A stretch of DNA of 29,730 nt, taken from Thermoplasmata archaeon. GTDB lineage: Archaea > Thermoplasmatota > Thermoplasmata > Thermoplasmatales > Thermoplasmataceae. Shown here in pieces: positions 1 to 7,647 of this stretch. The translations under genes and the position numbers were made by a program. The notes beneath the pieces were generated by a model, which saw only the letters and a list, made by a program, of their open reading frames with translations, had not been told where the DNA came from and searched no databases. Location of the stretch: contig JAKAAK010000005.1 in NCBI GenBank assembly GCA_021797025.1, positions 1-29,730 of the forward strand, read 5' to 3'. Positions within the stretch are counted from its first letter, which is position 1. Each line of letters begins with the position of its first letter.

Positions 1-104
1 GTCCCTTTCTTAATCTTACCAGATCTGTATGAATTTTCTACAAAATCCAATGCGTCTTTGACTAACGATTCGGGAGCTTCAAACTTTACATAAGTGTTTT
101 CCAT
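1..104 (-). CDS. rpl7ae: 50S ribosomal protein L7Ae, N-terminal part (cut by window edge)
   Basis: The first 34 codons are visible; the rest lies outside the window. The translation begins MENTYVKFEAPESL and continues to a GKIKKG stretch. This matches the start of archaeal L7Ae, whose family has YVKFEVPE-L near the N-terminus followed by an alpha helix and a GKIKKGTNE loop that contacts kink-turn RNA. L7Ae is a kink-turn binding protein of the large ribosomal subunit and, in Archaea, of box C/D and H/ACA RNPs and RNase P. The start is supported by a ribosome binding site, AAGGAGG at 111-117 on the minus strand, six bases before the ATG. The identification rests on a short fragment but the match is distinctive. 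Confidence 0.88.
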   Translation of the reverse strand, partial: MENTYVKFEAPESLVKDALDFVENSYRSGKIKKG

Positions 105-110
105 GATAAT

Positions 111-152
111 CCTCCTTCACTTCTGCTTGGTATTATAAACTCTAATATAAAT
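111..152 (-). promoter_or_regulatory. rpl7ae promoter (TATA box) and Shine-Dalgarno
   Basis: On the minus strand, ATTTATATTA at 143-152 looks like an archaeal TATA box. Transcription would start near 120-123 and give a short leader containing AAGGAGG (111-117) ahead of the ATG. Most other first genes here look leaderless, so this leadered start is a small exception. Confidence 0.5.
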
Positions 153-385
153 ATTTAGAATTACCTTATATTTCAGCACATACAGGATGTCCAGTTCTAT
201 TAATGCTCAACTGCCACCATAAATTCTGTACTTGATTATAATACATCAGTATGCCAATTTATCTTTTGAATAACAATTGAATTAGTTTTACAGAATGAAA
301 GTTAATGCCCTGTGTGAATTTCTATTTTTATAATGCTGGAAAATTCTGTAATACGGCGACAAAAATTCAATGTTAAACTCCAAAT

Positions 386-398
386 AAATATATATAAG
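386..398 (+). promoter_or_regulatory. TATA box of the MFS transporter gene
   Basis: AAATATATATAAG lies about 23 bases (centre) before the ATG at 415, the usual archaeal TATA-to-start distance. This suggests a leaderless mRNA starting near 415 and favours that ATG over the one at 409. Confidence 0.5.
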
Positions 399-414
399 TT
401 TTAATTCAATGTTT

Positions 415-1686
415 ATGAGCGAAAAAACAGATGTTATAGCGGCATCCATGATTGGAACCATAATTGAATGGTATGGAATTTTCATTTTTTCATCGGGTGC
501 AATATATATAGAAAAAACTTTTTATCCAAATGTTAGCGTTGCTGAGGGCCTCTTATTGACATTGCTTACCTTTGCCCTCGGCTTTGTGACAAGACCAGTG
601 GGTGCCTATGTTTTCGGTCATTTTGGTGATAAACTCGGAAGAAAGAGGATACTGCTTCTTACACTTCTTATATCCGGAATTTCAACAGGGCTTACTGGCC
701 TGATACCGCCTGAGGCAAGTATTGGAGCACTGGCTATAGTTCTGCTGGTTGTACTGAGACTCATCCTCGGTTTTGGGCTTGGCGGAGAGTGGGGTGGTGC
801 AATGCTATTGACACTCGAAACCTTCAAAGAAAGGAGAGGATTTTATTCCTCCTTTGTACAATCAACTGTCGGTATCGGATTGCTCCTGGGCACAGCAATA
901 TTCATACCACTGGTGTATGTGTTTCCAACTTCCTTTATGTATTCTATCGGGTGGAGAATCCCATTCCTTGCAAGTTTTGTAATAGTTATAGTCGGAGTTT
1001 TTATAAGACTGAAGGTTAAAGAAACACCGGTATTCGAGGCAGAGAAGAAAAATAAGAGGCTTTTAAAATCACCGGAAAAGGAATTATTCACAAAACACTG
1101 GAAGGAAATTATAGTAGGTACACTGCTTGCAGGGTCATCAGGGAATTTCTTCTATTTTGCGATTTCCTTGCTGCCTGTGATGTTTGAAGACATGAAAGCA
1201 ATAACTGTTCTCGTGGGTCTCATTGGCACAGCTATATTCGGCGTGCTGGATATAATATTCGTATTTATTGGCGGCCAGATATCGGATAAAAAAGGAAGAA
1301 GGGTTATAATTGCAGGTGCAAATCTGCTTGCTCTTGCTGTTCTGTTTCCATCGATATATCTTATCGGAACCGGATATTTCATTTTATTCTTATCATTATT
1401 CGCGGTAGCCCATGGGTTGAGTTATTCTCCCCTTGGGGCAATGATTTCCGAAATATTTCCCACAAGGGTGAGATATTCCGGTAATTCAGCAAGCTATCAG
1501 TATGGCAATTCATTTATAGGCGGACCTGCTCCATACGTTTCAGATCTTCTGGGTACTATAGAATACGCACTTTATCCCGTATTCACATTAATTTTTATCC
1601 TGATTGCTCTGGGGGTTATCTACAAATCAAAAGAAACTGATAATGTGTCGCTGGAAGATCCAGATATCGGTGATAGTACAGTTTAA
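415..1686 (+). CDS. MFS transporter, metabolite:H+ symporter (MHS) type
   Basis: A 423-residue integral membrane protein with about twelve hydrophobic segments. The loop after the second segment has the MFS signature GHFGDKLGRKRI, and a second copy of the pattern, GGQISDKKGRR, follows in the C-terminal half (plus-strand bases about 1272-1304). The LGGEWGGAMLL segment is typical of the MHS branch (ShiA, ProP, KgtP and relatives), which imports organic acids or osmolytes with protons. The substrate cannot be read from sequence. An ATG at 409 is also in frame, but TATA spacing favours 415. The gene stands alone, divergent from rpl7ae and convergent with the DsrE-like gene, with a T-rich 49-base gap downstream. 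In an acidophile a proton symporter for an organic acid could serve uptake or detoxification; that is inference. Confidence 0.85.
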   Translation: MSEKTDVIAASMIGTIIEWYGIFIFSSGAIYIEKTFYPNVSVAEGLLLTLLTFALGFVTRPVGAYVFGHFGDKLGRKRILLLTLLISGISTGLTGLIPPEASIGALAIVLLVVLRLILGFGLGGEWGGAMLLTLETFKERRGFYSSFVQSTVGIGLLLGTAIFIPLVYVFPTSFMYSIGWRIPFLASFVIVIVGVFIRLKVKETPVFEAEKKNKRLLKSPEKELFTKHWKEIIVGTLLAGSSGNFFYFAISLLPVMFEDMKAITVLVGLIGTAIFGVLDIIFVFIGGQISDKKGRRVIIAGANLLALAVLFPSIYLIGTGYFILFLSLFAVAHGLSYSPLGAMISEIFPTRVRYSGNSASYQYGNSFIGGPAPYVSDLLGTIEYALYPVFTLIFILIALGVIYKSKETDNVSLEDPDIGDSTV

Positions 1687-1735
1687 ACCGTATTATTAAA
1701 TTTTTAGTTTTTAAAATAAATAATATTTATAAATT

Positions 1736-2098
1736 TCATATCCAGAAGGATTCGTATCCTTCTTTTATTTTTTTAAGAACGTAGAGTCCTCCCACAGGTG
1801 CAAATTCATCAACAATCCCTTCTTCAATTTTGTCTTTAGTAAGCCCTACATTTGCCATAGCTGTCTCACATGCTATGATTTTGATGCCTGTTTTTTTGGC
1901 TTTTTTCACGGTGTCGAGTATCGGGCTATACAGAACCTGATCCTTATTGAGTACTGAAACAGCGGGAGTCAAAAAAATCATCTCAACTACTAAATCTTTA
2001 TCGTAATCCTTCATCTTTGCACCCATGCCGGTGTTTGCCATTAATTTGGCCATGTTTTCCCTGCCAGTTTCAAGTACGAAAATAACCTTGTCTGTCAT
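1736..2098 (-). CDS. DsrE/DsrF-like family protein
   Basis: A 120-residue soluble protein with the DsrE-like fold pattern: a beta strand KVIFVLETG at the start, a hydrophobic central strand, and IKIIACETAMANVGL near residues 72-86, where Cys77 is at the position of the conserved cysteine of DsrE-type sulfur carriers. Members of this family bind or transfer sulfane sulfur, or have unknown roles. The C-terminal GGLYVLKKIKEG is also typical. It is preceded on its own strand by a TATA-like AATTTATTTATTG (2118-2130), consistent with a leaderless monocistronic gene. It follows the chelatase operon on the same strand, but its own promoter means shared function is not implied. The specific sulfur chemistry is unknown. 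Confidence 0.75.
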   Translation of the reverse strand: MTDKVIFVLETGRENMAKLMANTGMGAKMKDYDKDLVVEMIFLTPAVSVLNKDQVLYSPILDTVKKAKKTGIKIIACETAMANVGLTKDKIEEGIVDEFAPVGGLYVLKKIKEGYESFWI

Positions 2099-2117
2099 AA
2101 ATATAAATGGTCTTGTT

Positions 2118-2130
2118 CAATAAATAAATT
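2118..2130 (-). promoter_or_regulatory. TATA box of the DsrE-like gene
   Basis: Minus-strand AATTTATTTATTG is centred about 26 bases upstream of the ATG at 2098, so the transcript is probably leaderless. Confidence 0.4.
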
Positions 2131-2158
2131 GCCATTATTCCTGTTTGAAAAATATTTT

Positions 2159-3988
2159 TCAGTTAATTGATATGTCCCTCAGGTCATCTATGATTGTTGC
2201 ACCGGAATATTCTGAAATTATATTGTTATATGTGGGCAGAAATCTATTATCCTTTTTATCTATTATATACATTTTTGATACTTTCTTCAACTTCCTGGAT
2301 ATCTCCTCCAGGTTGCTTCTTGGATTTCCCGGAAACACATTGCCCCTCCCATCGGATATAAGCAGGGATATGGTCCTAAACTTCTCATATGTGGATAGGT
2401 TATATATTTCTTTCAGTGCATCATAAAGTGGGGTTTTTCCTTCGCTCTTTATGCTGTTTATATGATTTTTCAATGAAGTAAAGTTTCTGGAAAAATTCAT
2501 AACAAGTTTTGAATGCTGCCCTGAGAATGTTAGCAATGCCACACGGCTGCGCATCAAGTAAAGTTTTTTGAGCAGCACGTCAGAAAAATCCTTTGCTATC
2601 TGTATTCTCGAACTGAAATTCATAGATCTGCTGGAATCAATTGCTATTATAAACGGAATGGAACCAGATGAAAATGAATCGTTCATGACTACTGTCCTGC
2701 TGTTAATTTCCGTAAAACCGTATGTCCATGTATTTAGTAATGATGACCTCATATCAAGATGCGTGCCAGATTTCTTACCTCGGTGCCTGTACTGCTTGGC
2801 GATTCCGGATCTACCGGAGGTTCTGGTTTCCAGGCTTTTCTGAGGCTTGAGTTCTATTTTTCCAATCCGTTCTTTTCTGGAATTGTTACCCTGGTTATCT
2901 TCGTTTTTTGCTTCATTGTTCCCTGCTTCATTGTCTTTGTTACTCTGGTCATCCTGATCCGGACCACTGTTTTCATTATCTTCATCTGTCTCGGAGTTTT
3001 CAGGTTCCTTATAGTTATAATCGGGCCTGCTATTTCCCTTCTCCCTGACCCTGTGATTGAGGGCAAACTCAAGGGCTTTTTTCAGATCGTTTTCATTTAC
3101 CTCTTTTCTTCCATCATATGCAGCTATGGCTTTTGCTGTTTTCACCGTACTGATCATTGACCTGTTGCTCAACGAATTTTTCAGAACTGTATCTGCTATG
3201 AACATCAAAAACTCTCTCCTGATTGTAACGTATGGAAGTATTTCCCTGGCTTTCATTATTCTTGACTTTATATTCCTATCATCGTTCTCATATTTCCTGA
3301 TAAATTCCGATTTGTTTTTATCAAATTCCTCAACCCTCCCGGATATTTCAAGAAGTGTATCAGCCGAATCAGGCATTTTTCCCTCTACAGAAATGCCGAA
3401 TCTATCAAGAAGCTGTGGCCTGAGTTCACCTTCCTCCGGGTTCATTGTTCCAACAAGTATGAACGATGCGGGATGAATATAAGATACGCCCTCCCTTTCA
3501 ACTATATTGACACCTGATGCTGCTGCGTCCAGTATGGAATCAACAATTGAATCCTCAAGTAGATTGACCTCATCTATGTAAAGAATTCCACGGTTAGCCT
3601 CTCCGATGAGCCCTTCCCTGAGTACTGATTCGCCTTTTATTGCATGGGAAATATCCAGTGACCCGACTACCCTGTCAAGCGTTGTACTGTTCGGGAGATT
3701 CGCTATCCTGATCCGCATCTTTTCTGTTTCAAGTTTCCCATTTTTCTGTTTCTCAATGCATTCATCACATAATTCTCCGTCCGGGTCACAGTGGAATCTG
3801 CATCCCCTTACTGCCCTTATTTCCGGAAGTACAGATGATAATGATCTCACCATTGTTGATTTTGCTATACCCTTGGGCCCTGTTATGAGTAAACCCCCTA
3901 TCTTGCTGTCTATTGCATTTACTATCAATCCGAGTTTTATATCATCATTGCCCACAATTGCAGAAAACGGAAAATTGAATGTTCTCAT
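2159..3988 (-). CDS. ChlI-ChlD fusion: AAA+ ATPase with VWA domain, chelatase motor subunit
   Basis: A 609-residue ATPase that would drive metal insertion by the CobN-type partner encoded just upstream. The N-terminal AAA+ domain has Walker A GPKGIAKST (37-45), Walker B LYIDEVN (136-142) and the sensor/arginine-finger stretch GTMNPEEGELRPQLLDRFG (about 179-197), as in ChlI/BchI. A four-cysteine insert (Cys63, 67, 74, 77) looks like a metal knuckle. A highly charged linker rich in Asn, Asp and Glu spans about 325-372. The C-terminal VWA domain has the MIDAS residues D451-x-S453-x-S455, a later Thr519 in KTPLYDAL, and Asp546 in ISDGRG, as in ChlD/CobT. ChlI and ChlD are therefore fused. The ATG overlaps the cobN stop by four bases (ATGA), implying translational coupling. 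Whether the metal is Co2+ or Mg2+ is not settled by sequence; cobalt is the likelier one in an archaeon without chlorophyll. Confidence 0.88.
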   Translation of the reverse strand: MRTFNFPFSAIVGNDDIKLGLIVNAIDSKIGGLLITGPKGIAKSTMVRSLSSVLPEIRAVRGCRFHCDPDGELCDECIEKQKNGKLETEKMRIRIANLPNSTTLDRVVGSLDISHAIKGESVLREGLIGEANRGILYIDEVNLLEDSIVDSILDAAASGVNIVEREGVSYIHPASFILVGTMNPEEGELRPQLLDRFGISVEGKMPDSADTLLEISGRVEEFDKNKSEFIRKYENDDRNIKSRIMKAREILPYVTIRREFLMFIADTVLKNSLSNRSMISTVKTAKAIAAYDGRKEVNENDLKKALEFALNHRVREKGNSRPDYNYKEPENSETDEDNENSGPDQDDQSNKDNEAGNNEAKNEDNQGNNSRKERIGKIELKPQKSLETRTSGRSGIAKQYRHRGKKSGTHLDMRSSLLNTWTYGFTEINSRTVVMNDSFSSGSIPFIIAIDSSRSMNFSSRIQIAKDFSDVLLKKLYLMRSRVALLTFSGQHSKLVMNFSRNFTSLKNHINSIKSEGKTPLYDALKEIYNLSTYEKFRTISLLISDGRGNVFPGNPRSNLEEISRKLKKVSKMYIIDKKDNRFLPTYNNIISEYSGATIIDDLRDISIN

Positions 3989-6900
3989 TCGTTTTCACCC
4001 TCAATTTCCATGTATTCCTCTTCCAGTTTCTCCTTCATTTCATCGGTGGCGTGCCATATATCCCGTTTATATGCCTCTATCATTCTTGATGTGATCTCTG
4101 AAAGAGCCCAGGGATTCTCTTTTTTGAACCATTCTTTCATCTTTTCATCCATAATGAATTTTTCAGCAATGTTGTTAAAAATATTATCATTGACCATTCC
4201 AGTGGTTGCACCCCATCCGTAAAGATGCTCTATTTTTTTGAGCATTTCAGTTGCACCTCTGTATCCGAAATTCTTCTGGGCATCGATCCATTTTTCATTC
4301 AGTAGCTTTCCTATGGCTGTTCTCTCTATTTCCTCCTTCATGGTTCTGACCTTCGGCTTATTGGGATTAAATGTATCCTCAAACATCAGTGAAGGATTGG
4401 AACCACTGTTTTTCGCCATCAAGTAAAATCCACCGGCGTATGAATAATTGCATGAATCGTCATTTATATCGATCTCGTCTATCTCTCTTTTATGTATAAT
4501 AGTCTCTATGTCCTTTGATATTGAAATAAGCTGTTCTCTGGATTCCTTTCCGAAATTGTTTTTACCGTAAGAGTACCCCATCCATTCTGTGAATATATCT
4601 GCCAGATCTTCTTCTTTTTCCCATCTGGAGGATTCTACAGCATTATTCACTCCGGAACCGTAGGATCCGGGTTTTGAAGAAAATATCCGGTCAAGGTGCC
4701 CGTATTTTCTGTGATGTTTAATAATAAAATTGCTGTCTTCATCCTCATTCAGTTCGGATACCTTCTTTACTGCCATGTCTATTAATTCTATTATATTGAA
4801 AAGGTTGTCACGGACTATCCCGCTGGACTCCACAACAACGTCTATTCTGGGTCGCTTCAGTATGTCCAGTGGTATAGGCTTTATATCCTTTACCTTTTTT
4901 GTTCCTTCCTGCCATACAGGCTCAACGCCAAGTGTGTACAGTATCTGTGAAATAAGTTCACCGTCCGAACGGTATGCATCTGTTGACCACAGAACGAATC
5001 CTATTGTTTCAGGGAATTTGCTTTCCTTTTTATATTCATTTTCTATAAGTTTGTTTGCAAGTACTACTCCGACCTGCCATGCAGAATGGCTGGGTATTTT
5101 AAACGGGTCCACTGCATAAAAATTTCTTCCAGATGGAAGTACATCATATCTTCCCCGCGTAAGCGATCCTGATACTCCCGGCTCGATATATTTTCCATTC
5201 AGGGCAGAGAGGAGATTATTTCTCTCGTTTTCCGGTGAATATTTCAGCTTCTCTATTATTCCAGATTCAAGTTCCGGCAGCTGCCCATCCTTGTACAGAT
5301 AGGCATCTATCATTGCTTCTGCTTCTTCTTTACCTCTATTTTTGTATAATGATTCGTCAAATCTTGTTGCCGTGACCACATAATCTTTTATATCCGCCGT
5401 TTCCAGATCCTTTCCATATACATAAAGCCCCTTTGTGACTACCGAATCCTTGAAAAGATTCAACCTGTGCTCTATTTCATGTGTTGCCTTGTGAGAATCC
5501 TTAAAGTCTATGGATAAACCGATCTTATCTGAAAGTTTCTGTATTCTGTCCAGTATCATGCTCTCTCTGGGTTTATTTTCAGCCTTCTCTGTTTCTTCAA
5601 AATCATCTATTAAATCTTCAAGGTCTTTTATTTCCTCGGGAACCTCATCGTAGGCCGTGGGTGGAGTTATATAATCCAGCAATACAGCATAGCTTCTTCT
5701 CTTTGCAATGATCCCCTCTCCCGGTACATTTGTTGAATATAAGTATAGATTCGGAATTTCTCCAATGGAAATTTCAGGGAAATCAGAGGGTGATAATCCC
5801 AGGCCTTTTCCCGGTGTAAATTCCAGTGTGCCGTGGGTGCCAACATGGATGATTGCATCTGCCTGGAATATCTCCTGAATCCATTTATAGAATGCAAGCC
5901 AGTAGTGGGTTATAGGCGTCAGGGAATCGTGTATTGTCCTGATGCTGTTGTCATTATCTGCGAATGTTATCCTCTTCGGCTGAATTCCTATGAATACATT
6001 GCCTGACATTATTCCGGGAATCTGGATTTTTCCGTCCTTGAGCATATAATCCCTTTTAGTGTTGAGTTCACCCCACCTTGCTATAATCTGCTTCCGGGAG
6101 TCTTCAGGAAGTCCTTCAAAGAATTTATAGTACTGATCAACAGACATGCTATAAACCGATCCTCCCTTATTCATTATATCTTCAACTGTAGTCCATTTTC
6201 CCTCGGGAATTGCTTTCTTCTCCATTATTGTTTTTATGAGTGATTCTCCATCCTCCGGGGTATATTCTATGGAATAGCCACTGGATTTCAGAAGATGCAT
6301 TATATTTGAAACAGAATTGAGAGTGTCCAGCCCTGTTGCTGTGCCTATGTTTGCCTCTAAATCCTTGAATGAAGACCCGGAATGGAGTATTATCGCAATT
6401 TTCTTCTCACGGTTTTTCTTGTATTTAAGATCGATCCATCGACTGATTCTACCTGCCATATAATTTACCTGCTGCCTTACCGGAACCAGTTCCCTGTATA
6501 CTGTCCCATGATCGTAGATTTTTCGGATGAGCCCTATGAGGACAGGTTCTATGGTTCCGTCCATTTCAGGCAGCATGGCACTCATTATTGTCGAAACTAC
6601 ATCCAGGCCGGAAGAATCCAGCCATTCTTTCTCCTCCTTATAATAATAAATAAGTCCCTGGAAAACAGGCACACCGAGTTGCATGAGTGTGATCTTGTCC
6701 TCCTTTTTTATCAGTGAGAATGAGAGCAGATTGATAACTGCGTCTACGGTGGATTTTCCATCTTTATAGAAATATTCCTGTATGCATTCCTCTGCACTTT
6801 TGATATTTCTGGATTTGTCTCCGAATCCGTTTGTAAAGACAGGAATTGCAGATATTTTTCTACTATTTAATTCATCAATAATAGATCTTACAATGCCTGT

Positions 6901-7395
6901 ATCGTTATCTACCCATGCTGTCCTGTAGAAAAGTATACCAGCTTTCCGGGAATAACCTGTCTTGCCATAATTATAGACACCTGAGAAAGGCATTTCAACA
7001 GGTTCTTCATATGCACAGCCATCATGAAGGCTTTCAATGAATAATATCATATTTTTGATATTTTCATATCCACCATAGAAATAATAATTGGATACCTTTT
7101 CCTCAACAAATTTGCTTACAGTGGAGTAACTGCTGAGTATCGGATCTATCGCAATGACATTTTTTTTATTTTTTATTACGGATTCAATGTCCTCAAGGAT
7201 ATTACTGTATATATTTTCCCCTGAAAAATGATGGATGAATACAGCATCGGCGTTTTTAATGAAATTGATGAATTCAGAATCCACCGGATCAAGCCTCGGA
7301 TATTTTATCTCTATCTCATTTCCGGTTTGCTCACCTGCTTTGAGAAAGGACTGTATGACAGAACCATTCCAGCCAATAAGTACGGCAAACTTCAT
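3985..7395 (-). CDS. cobN: CobN-type cobaltochelatase / magnesium chelatase H-like large subunit
   Basis: A 1136-residue protein within the usual size range of CobN/BchH. The core has the family hallmark HVGTHGTLEFTPGK at 517-530 and GEGIIAKRRSYAV at 559-571, followed by a YITPP motif near 575-579. Farther on are LGVEPVW and RPRIDVVVESSG, and a C-terminal LYGWGATTGMV. These are shared by CobN, which inserts cobalt into hydrogenobyrinate a,c-diamide in ATP-dependent cobalamin synthesis, and by the H subunit of Mg chelatase. It forms a two-gene operon with the ChlI-ChlD fusion. No other corrinoid gene lies in this window, so the substrate is inferred from family only. The ATG at 7395 lies 24 bases from a TATA box (7415-7424), so the transcript is probably leaderless. 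Confidence 0.9.
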   Translation of the reverse strand: MKFAVLIGWNGSVIQSFLKAGEQTGNEIEIKYPRLDPVDSEFINFIKNADAVFIHHFSGENIYSNILEDIESVIKNKKNVIAIDPILSSYSTVSKFVEEKVSNYYFYGGYENIKNMILFIESLHDGCAYEEPVEMPFSGVYNYGKTGYSRKAGILFYRTAWVDNDTGIVRSIIDELNSRKISAIPVFTNGFGDKSRNIKSAEECIQEYFYKDGKSTVDAVINLLSFSLIKKEDKITLMQLGVPVFQGLIYYYKEEKEWLDSSGLDVVSTIMSAMLPEMDGTIEPVLIGLIRKIYDHGTVYRELVPVRQQVNYMAGRISRWIDLKYKKNREKKIAIILHSGSSFKDLEANIGTATGLDTLNSVSNIMHLLKSSGYSIEYTPEDGESLIKTIMEKKAIPEGKWTTVEDIMNKGGSVYSMSVDQYYKFFEGLPEDSRKQIIARWGELNTKRDYMLKDGKIQIPGIMSGNVFIGIQPKRITFADNDNSIRTIHDSLTPITHYWLAFYKWIQEIFQADAIIHVGTHGTLEFTPGKGLGLSPSDFPEISIGEIPNLYLYSTNVPGEGIIAKRRSYAVLLDYITPPTAYDEVPEEIKDLEDLIDDFEETEKAENKPRESMILDRIQKLSDKIGLSIDFKDSHKATHEIEHRLNLFKDSVVTKGLYVYGKDLETADIKDYVVTATRFDESLYKNRGKEEAEAMIDAYLYKDGQLPELESGIIEKLKYSPENERNNLLSALNGKYIEPGVSGSLTRGRYDVLPSGRNFYAVDPFKIPSHSAWQVGVVLANKLIENEYKKESKFPETIGFVLWSTDAYRSDGELISQILYTLGVEPVWQEGTKKVKDIKPIPLDILKRPRIDVVVESSGIVRDNLFNIIELIDMAVKKVSELNEDEDSNFIIKHHRKYGHLDRIFSSKPGSYGSGVNNAVESSRWEKEEDLADIFTEWMGYSYGKNNFGKESREQLISISKDIETIIHKREIDEIDINDDSCNYSYAGGFYLMAKNSGSNPSLMFEDTFNPNKPKVRTMKEEIERTAIGKLLNEKWIDAQKNFGYRGATEMLKKIEHLYGWGATTGMVNDNIFNNIAEKFIMDEKMKEWFKKENPWALSEITSRMIEAYKRDIWHATDEMKEKLEEEYMEIEGENE

Positions 7396-7414
7396 AAAAG
7401 TAAAGTAGATTTTA

Positions 7415-7424
7415 CTATATAATT
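7415..7424 (-). promoter_or_regulatory. TATA box of the chelatase operon
   Basis: Minus-strand AATTATATAG is centred about 24 bases upstream of the cobN ATG, suggesting a leaderless transcript. The dyad at 7441-7490 lies immediately upstream of this box, where an activator or repressor could act. Confidence 0.5.
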
Positions 7425-7440
7425 ATTCTGAGGGGGACCC

Positions 7441-7490
7441 GCACATTGTGATGTTGCCGTTACAGAAAATTAACGGCATTGAATGTGTGC
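7441..7490. promoter_or_regulatory. Strong inverted repeat between cobN and the Ehr operon
   Basis: A perfect 8-base dyad, TGCCGTTA (7455-7462) and TAACGGCA (7471-7478), is separated by 8 bases. An outer GCACA (7441-7445) pairs with TGTGC (7486-7490). The element is GC-rich compared with its AT-rich surroundings. It lies upstream of both predicted promoters, outside both predicted transcripts, so an operator for a dimeric DNA-binding protein is more likely than an RNA leader. A small non-coding RNA cannot be excluded. Confidence 0.5.
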
Positions 7491-7567
7491 AACAGCCAAC
7501 TTTTACTATATTTTATGTATAAAATTTGACACATTTCATTTTTAATTATCAGTTTTACAAACTAAAA

Positions 7568-7577
7568 TTTAAATATT
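7568..7577 (+). promoter_or_regulatory. Possible TATA box of the Ehr-type operon
   Basis: TTTAAATATT lies about 75 bases before the ATG at 7648 and predicts a transcript start near 7598. This operon would then have a leader of about 50 bases with a ribosome binding site, unlike most first genes here. Confidence 0.35.
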
Positions 7578-7647
7578 CATAAATCATTCAGTATTGGAAT
7601 GACGTCTCCATAATGCAGTGCGCTGATGACGCCTACTGGTGATTAAG

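Larger units (their letters stand above)
105..408. other. Divergent intergenic region between rpl7ae and the MFS gene
   Basis: This stretch of about 300 bases contains no credible gene. Besides the two promoters it carries three copies of an 8-base word: ATTCTGTA at 223-230 and 343-350 and its reverse complement TACAGAAT at 289-296. The two direct copies sit inside a longer shared AAATTCTGTA (221-230, 341-350). These may be regulator sites or chance in AT-rich DNA. Confidence 0.35.
7410..7511. repeat. 11-base direct repeat bracketing the intergenic dyad
   Basis: TTTTACTATAT occurs exactly at 7410-7420 and 7501-7511, 91 bases apart, on either side of the hairpin. The first copy overlaps the cobN TATA box. 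The copies could be regulator sites or old target-site-like duplications; neither is established. Confidence 0.45.

Noticed and set aside
2759..3476. Plus-strand open frames of 133 and 139 residues
   Set aside because: They are antisense to the ChlI-ChlD gene, whose domains are unmistakable; their composition is that of a reverse frame.
3606..4094. Plus-strand open frame of 162 residues
   Set aside because: Antisense to the AAA+ domain of the chelatase subunit and the end of cobN; no family features.
7425..7500. Cobalamin riboswitch near cobN (AGGGGGACCCGC resembles a B12 box)
   Set aside because: The other conserved aptamer blocks are absent, the likeness is on the strand opposite to cobN, and it lies upstream of the predicted cobN transcript start.
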